Made by a program: the position numbers and the translations under genes. Below the pieces are notes generated by a model. It did not search any database, was not told the DNA's origin, and saw nothing but the letters and a program-made list of their open reading frames with translations. A DNA stretch of 64,000 bases from Dyadobacter sp. Leaf189 (GTDB lineage: Bacteria > Bacteroidota > Bacteroidia > Cytophagales > Spirosomataceae): assembly GCF_001424405.1 (NCBI RefSeq), contig NZ_LMPS01000004.1:56297-120296 (forward strand), read 5' to 3'. Positions 59,949-64,000 of the stretch are shown piece by piece (positions within the stretch are counted from its first letter, which is position 1; each line of letters opens with the position of its first letter).

Positions 59949-61577
59949 TCAAAAAATTTGAAATTCAGCCATGCTCATCATATACTTCATTACTGCTTCC
60001 AACCGCCACAAAATCCCGCCTCTGGTTTCCTGATTCTGATTTTTCCGGTAAGCATTGAATTCAAATTCCCAAGATTTCCTGGGAGCCGAATACATCATGA
60101 TTTTGTCAATGAGGAATTCTCTTTGAGATGGAAACAAATCATGAACAAAGAGATTTTTACTCAATGCGTCGAATACCTGTTCGCAGGTAATGGGCGGAGT
60201 GCCCTCTACGTCCGAGAAGTTGGGCTGCAATGAACTGACCCACTTCACCAGATCAATGCCGACCTTAAAATTCGGGTGAATTTCGGTGGGATAAACCATC
60301 TGATCGGTAAACATCCTGCGCATTCCGATACTTGCCGAATTGATCCAGTTAACCGAGTAGCCCGTCTGGTAATAAGGTAAAGACCCAAATACCAAAGGCT
60401 GGTCCAGCAGGTTAAGCTGCATCGGGTACATGCGCCAATGTATGTATTCCACGTACTTCTTAAAGGCCACATATTCCTTCTTCATATCGGGGACCGGCTG
60501 CTTGAAAAACCGCATGCAACCGACCAGCAACTCCGCGGGGGACTTGATGATCGAGCCGATGTTATCTGAATGGAAGAAAATATCGCTTGAAAGTAGTTTC
60601 CGCAGTACCGGCTCCAATGCAAAGTTGTTTTCTGCACTGGCGAAGAAATCGGCGAGCGGGACAATTACATTGTTTTCAATATCCTGGGGCACATCCGTGT
60701 TGACATACCAGCGATAAAGTTTCCGGCAAATGAACCTGGCGCATTCGGGATGTCGCGTCAGCATATCGATCAAGCCGGTAAGTTCTTCGTCTCCTGCATT
60801 CGCGCCTGCCCTGCCTTTTATAACTGTATTATTATAATGAGATGAAAACTGTTTGTCTTCGGTATCGTGGCGATCAGGGTTAAATACGGTCCTGGCAGAA
60901 GCAGAGCCGTGGGCTGACTGATTTTCCACTTGCCAGCCGGTGAGCAGTCGGGCTGCCGCTTTCACATCTGCGTCCGTGTAGTTGGGAACATTGGCAAAAT
61001 TCCGCTGACCTACTGTAAACAGCTCCTGCAACTCCCTTGCGTAATTTTCATTCGGGTGATCCTTCTCGTTTTGGTTACCGTTCTGATAAATGAGCATAGC
61101 TGCATCCTTTGTCATTTCGGAAACAAGTGTCTTAAAATTGCCCAGACTGTTCTTGCGCAGTAAGCTGATGTACTGGTAAGAAAGCCGGTAGTCAGTGACA
61201 ACCGTTTGTGTGGTTACAAAATGGTTTTGCCAAAAGGCAGTCAACTTCTCCAACACGGAAGGTTTCCCATTCTGCTCGGCCATTAACCCGATCCACCAAT
61301 ATTTCACATAAAAGCTATATTCATTACTCTTGCCGGAATCGAACGGTCTATCAGTAAACGTCTGACCAGCAACCGGCGAAGCTTCATCCATGACAACCGG
61401 CGGCGGCGGAGAAAGTGTTAAAGCGGCATTGCTGATAAGGGCACTCACGGCCTCCGCGGCAGACAGCCCGGTAAAATCAGCTATCTCATCCGGCGTAGGA
61501 CCAAACGTAGCGCGCCGAAGCAAATGTGCCGCATTTTTGGTCGACAGCGGCTGCGAGAAGGGGTCGAGATAGGGCAT
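59949..61577 (-). CDS. DUF1800 family protein
   Basis: A 542-residue protein of the DUF1800 family. It opens with FSQPLSTKNAAHLLRRATFG, the standard first motif, followed by LTAFWQNHFVTTQTVV, YQNGNQNEKDHPNENYARELQELFTVG and AARLLTGWQ, and ends in RWRLEAVMKYMMSMAEFQ-type residues. DUF1800 and DUF1501 genes occur as pairs across Bacteroidota and Planctomycetota; the biochemical role is unknown. No signal peptide is obvious. It is the first gene of the pair. Confidence 0.9.
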   Translation of the reverse strand: MPYLDPFSQPLSTKNAAHLLRRATFGPTPDEIADFTGLSAAEAVSALISNAALTLSPPPPVVMDEASPVAGQTFTDRPFDSGKSNEYSFYVKYWWIGLMAEQNGKPSVLEKLTAFWQNHFVTTQTVVTDYRLSYQYISLLRKNSLGNFKTLVSEMTKDAAMLIYQNGNQNEKDHPNENYARELQELFTVGQRNFANVPNYTDADVKAAARLLTGWQVENQSAHGSASARTVFNPDRHDTEDKQFSSHYNNTVIKGRAGANAGDEELTGLIDMLTRHPECARFICRKLYRWYVNTDVPQDIENNVIVPLADFFASAENNFALEPVLRKLLSSDIFFHSDNIGSIIKSPAELLVGCMRFFKQPVPDMKKEYVAFKKYVEYIHWRMYPMQLNLLDQPLVFGSLPYYQTGYSVNWINSASIGMRRMFTDQMVYPTEIHPNFKVGIDLVKWVSSLQPNFSDVEGTPPITCEQVFDALSKNLFVHDLFPSQREFLIDKIMMYSAPRKSWEFEFNAYRKNQNQETRGGILWRLEAVMKYMMSMAEFQIF

Positions 61578-61821
61578 GGTAAATGGTAGGGACGGAGCGG
61601 TAGAATTGCTACTCTACTGTTGATTTAAACCTAACAACTTTCTTGCAATTTATCGAATTTTAGCTACAAACCTGAAAACCTAAATATTTAATTAATGCGC
61701 ATCCTACCGGCAGAAATATCGAAAAACTTTGGATGAAAAGCATGATTTACAACACCAGCGTCACTTGCTTAGGTGTATTTTAATATATTTACAGACTATT
61801 CAACGGTATTGAAACCTCTAT

Positions 61822-62493
61822 ATGAAATTTCATGGCTTCCTTGTATTGACACTTGTGACCGTGGGCTGCAACTCAAGATCAGATGAGAAACTGTCCACAA
61901 CGGAGACGATTAAAACTCCTGAGGTAATCAATAGTCAACCAGATTCAAGCAAGGATCTGGCAAAATCCAGGATTGCACTTCCTGGGGTAAATTTCGGAAT
62001 CTCTTTGAAGGAGTATCAGGCAGCAAACCGGTATATACTACAAGGATTTGGCACAAATACCTATTTTGTAAAACCACTTTTTAATAGCCAGTCAGAACTC
62101 TTCAAAATTGAGCTTGCCGGCATTAGTCGTGATGCATCCTATTCAGGTATAAAGCTTTGGGATGACCATAAAAATCTGATCGAGTTTTTGGAAACGGATA
62201 ATGGTTCTCCAAAAACTTTACTTGCATCACCCAAATTAACAGACTTTAAAAAAGGCGAAGTAAAGTGGACACATTCATGGTCCAATTTCTCCAAGCGGAT
62301 CAAAGTTGGAATAGCCCAGAGTACAAGCGGGCAGACTTACGAAGTAGTTGGATGGATTTACGATCGGGATATGCTGGAAAAAAAGCAACGTGACGATTCG
62401 CTAATTATTCATCCCGACAAAAAACTGGCGCAAAAAATAAAAAAGCGCAGCAAGCGTTCGAGGCGATCGGAAGAAGGGTCGAGGACTAATTGA
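61822..62493 (+). CDS. Lipoprotein of unknown function with basic tail
   Basis: A 223-residue lipoprotein (lipobox TVGC, Cys16). A charged linker (about residues 17-50) leads to a beta-rich domain of about 130 residues containing VNFGISLKEYQAANRYI, LFKIELAGISRDASYSGIKLW and VKWTHSWSNFSKRIKVGI, which I cannot match to a named family. The end is strongly basic (QKIKKRSKRSRRSEEG). It would sit in the periplasm or at the outer membrane. It is a single gene next to a decayed transposase fragment. Confidence 0.65.
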   Translation: MKFHGFLVLTLVTVGCNSRSDEKLSTTETIKTPEVINSQPDSSKDLAKSRIALPGVNFGISLKEYQAANRYILQGFGTNTYFVKPLFNSQSELFKIELAGISRDASYSGIKLWDDHKNLIEFLETDNGSPKTLLASPKLTDFKKGEVKWTHSWSNFSKRIKVGIAQSTSGQTYEVVGWIYDRDMLEKKQRDDSLIIHPDKKLAQKIKKRSKRSRRSEEGSRTN

Positions 62494-62549
62494 CAATTGA
62501 GAGAAAGCTTGCAATGAGACTATCGCATTATCTGAATAGACTTTAAGAG

Positions 62550-62920
62550 CAGGATTGGACGGATTTAAAGCCTGACCCATCTTCAATAATAGTTGAAAAC
62601 TGATTAGGATCATGTTCCGATTGAATGGTATGATCCATTTTTGATATGCCTCCTAGTGCCAGATGACTGATTGCAATACGGCTTAGTAATTTGGAGCGAA
62701 AACTTATTCTTTGTGTATTTTCTGATTTTCGCATTCAGGTCTCAATCAGGTTAGTCGTGTAAATGATTTGTCTGATCTCCTCCAATGGAAGATCAAAAAA
62801 CACCGTCAGTTCTTCCCAGTTTCCTCGGCAGCTTTTGATCACATAAGAATATTTGCTGTTGGCATGCTATCTCTTGGAACACTGATCTCTGATTCGCCAT
62901 AGCTGGTCTTGATTCTTTTT
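62550..62920 (-). pseudogene. IS256 (Mutator) family transposase, C-terminal remnant
   Basis: Read on the minus strand, pieces in different frames match the C-terminal part of IS256-type transposases: KYSYVIKSCRGNWEELTVFF and then LPLEEIRQIIYTTNLIET (62849-62738), an immediate stop, then KIRKYTKNKFSL in another frame, and near 62640-62560 the frame with KWIIPFN and QLLLK. At least two frameshifts and one stop break the frame, and the catalytic DDE part is missing. It is therefore a relic. No terminal inverted repeats or target duplication could be assigned. Confidence 0.7.
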
Positions 62921-63080
62921 TGCCCTAGCCATTACGTGAATTGCAATTCCCTGGCTGTTCATGTTTATCAAAACCTAAATACCCATCCAGCTCGCCTTAT
63001 AGCACCTTTTAGATGCCGCAATTCTTCAACTGCCCTAACAGCCATTAGGTATCTCTCGACTCTTAACCCTCGCTTGAATA

Positions 63081-63146
63081 TTAAAATTAGTTAGAAGAAC
63101 TTGCCCGTAAGTCTGATAAAGGCTGTGATCTTCTAACTAATTTTAA
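63081..63146. repeat. 18-bp perfect inverted repeat
   Basis: Arms 63081-63098 (TTAAAATTAGTTAGAAGA) and 63129-63146 are exact reverse complements around a 30-nt centre. It lies 5 bp after the stop of the T9SS gene on the minus strand. It is A+T-rich and lacks a T run, so it may be a weak terminator or a relic end of an inserted element. Confidence 0.7.
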
Positions 63147-63150
63147 ATAT

Positions 63151-63969
63151 TTATCTACTTAGGAACACTCGAGTTGTTCGAACTTGGTTATTCACGGAGA
63201 GGCTAAGAATATACATGCCGCTGGCCTGTCCAGTCAAGTTTATTGCTTGTTCAATCAAACCTCCGTTTCCAGCAACAAAACCCTTCCAAACAGCCTGACC
63301 CAGCATATTCGTCACTGAAACAGTGCCTTGCTCATTCTTTTTAAGATTAAAGGAAGCCACAAAATGTCCGTTCGTTGGATTAGGTGCAGCTGATAAGGTT
63401 ATATAGTCTACCTCAGGTTCTGAAAGAACTCCTATTTCCCCAGACCTTGCAATCTCTTCGGTTATTTCACTACCTATTCTTGCAGTCACTCCGCACAATA
63501 TGGATCTTGGAGAACTTGGAATCACATACGAAGTGCCTTTTACACGAACGCTTAATGTGTGAGTTTTCCCATCTTTTAAGCTTGCCGGGGTAGCTAAACT
63601 AAAACCGTAATTGGCCGTACCGATATTATATTTTTGCAGACTTTCCTTAAATATATTAGCAGTAGCAGTTGCGTAAACAGTGTTACCCTCATACAACTCG
63701 ACAGTTAAGGCAACATCAGGATTAAGTTTATCCCATACCCACCCGCTTACAACTCCACAGTCGGCCCGCTCAAATTTACCGTCATAGACATTGGCAGCAC
63801 AGGTCAGACTGCGCGGTGAACTCGGAATTATAAATGTTGTTCCTTTCACACGTACGCTTAGGGCGTGCGCTTTCCCATCTTTCAAGCTTGCTGGTGTCGC
63901 TATACTGAAACCGTACTTGGCAGTGCCGATACCAAATTTCTGAAGACTCTCCTGGAAGAAGCTCAACAA
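63151..63969 (-). CDS. T9SS-sorted protein with GW-WD repeats, C-terminal part (upstream frame broken)
   Basis: About 272 residues at the right edge; the gene continues beyond the window. It contains tandem units of about 86 residues with the pattern C-G-x-x-x-G-W-x-W-D-K-x-x-P, then ESLQK-x-x-IGTA-x-YGFS-x-ATPASLKDGK, S-V-R-V-K-G-T and SPRS-x-x-C, a repeat often seen in surface proteins of Dyadobacter and Spirosoma. The last 75 residues are a T9SS type A sorting domain (LSAAPNPTNGHFVASF ... ASGMYILSLSVNNQ). At 63970-63972 this frame meets a stop; the sequence before it encodes the start of another unit (WDKINPDSALIVEL) in a different frame. The gene is thus either disrupted or misassembled at about 63960-63975. 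The open frame has only a TTG start, so it is not taken as a true N-terminus. Confidence 0.7.
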   Translation of the reverse strand: MLSFFQESLQKFGIGTAKYGFSIATPASLKDGKAHALSVRVKGTTFIIPSSPRSLTCAANVYDGKFERADCGVVSGWVWDKLNPDVALTVELYEGNTVYATATANIFKESLQKYNIGTANYGFSLATPASLKDGKTHTLSVRVKGTSYVIPSSPRSILCGVTARIGSEITEEIARSGEIGVLSEPEVDYITLSAAPNPTNGHFVASFNLKKNEQGTVSVTNMLGQAVWKGFVAGNGGLIEQAINLTGQASGMYILSLSVNNQVRTTRVFLSR

Positions 63970-64000
63970 TTAATGCGGAATCAGGGTTGATTTTATCCCA

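Larger units (their letters stand above)
62494..63150. other. Gene-poor stretch with transposase remains
   Basis: No intact gene. It holds the IS256-family fragment on the minus strand (about 62550-62920), then roughly 160 bp without a recognisable feature, then an 18-bp inverted repeat. Confidence 0.6.

Overview
The window looks like a chromosomal piece from a Bacteroidota organism, most likely order Cytophagales and close to Dyadobacter/Spirosoma. The signs are SusC/SusD pairs, a hybrid two-component regulator with propeller repeats, type IX secretion (T9SS) C-terminal sorting domains, FtsX-type permeases of the long Cytophagales form, DUF1501/DUF1800 pairs, and -7 promoter boxes of the TAnnTTTG type. 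The taxon is inferred from gene style, not from a marker gene. No rRNA, tRNA or CRISPR array was seen.

Layout. Bases 1-7.3 kb hold mixed genes: the end of an FG-GAP protein, a RibD-like reductase, a two-gene Panacea-type toxin-antitoxin candidate (1222-2183) with its own promoter and hairpin, a secreted type-B carboxylesterase, a DUF4142 lipoprotein with a clear terminator, and an FtsX/MacB-like permease. Bases 7.6-9.8 kb hold a candidate minimal RiPP locus: an asparagine-synthetase-like protein whose catalytic Cys2 is Gly, convergent with a 54-residue peptide carrying a lasso-type leader (Y-x2-P-x-L-x3-G, then T). No B1/B2 partner lies nearby. Bases 9.9-14.5 kb hold a short run of a GH1-like glycosidase, a GH13 alpha-amylase and a 2-hydroxyacid dehydrogenase, followed by small cytosolic proteins.

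Bases 15.2-30.4 kb form a polysaccharide utilisation locus on the minus strand: hybrid sensor/AraC regulator, terminator, SusC, SusD, surface glycan-binding lipoprotein, a GH44 endoglucanase/xyloglucanase with a T9SS tail, and a GH31 with the alpha-xylosidase-type KVDFGE motif. Together these point to xyloglucan. A 360-bp array of inverted, degenerate ~27-bp repeats lies between the glycan-binding protein and GH44 genes. Bases 30.5-37 kb hold a PAS histidine kinase, a stress-type protein, YdeI-like and DUF1080 proteins, a basic coiled-coil orphan and a T9SS surface protein.

Bases 38.1-58.4 kb are a plus-strand, more A+T-rich exopolysaccharide cluster of the Wzx/Wzy type: phosphoglycosyl transferase, OPX lipoprotein, Wzc-like tyrosine kinase, flippase, polymerase, eight glycosyltransferases of GT2/GT4 type (two of them clear paralogues), a GT26 enzyme, a Gfo/Idh/MocA dehydrogenase with an unknown TIM-barrel-like partner, and an unexpected VWA lipoprotein. 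Bases 58.4-64 kb hold a DUF1800-DUF1501 pair (DUF1501 with a G8-like tail), an unknown lipoprotein, a decayed IS256-family transposase fragment, and the end of a repeat-containing T9SS protein whose upstream repeat carries a frame-breaking 41-nt deletion.
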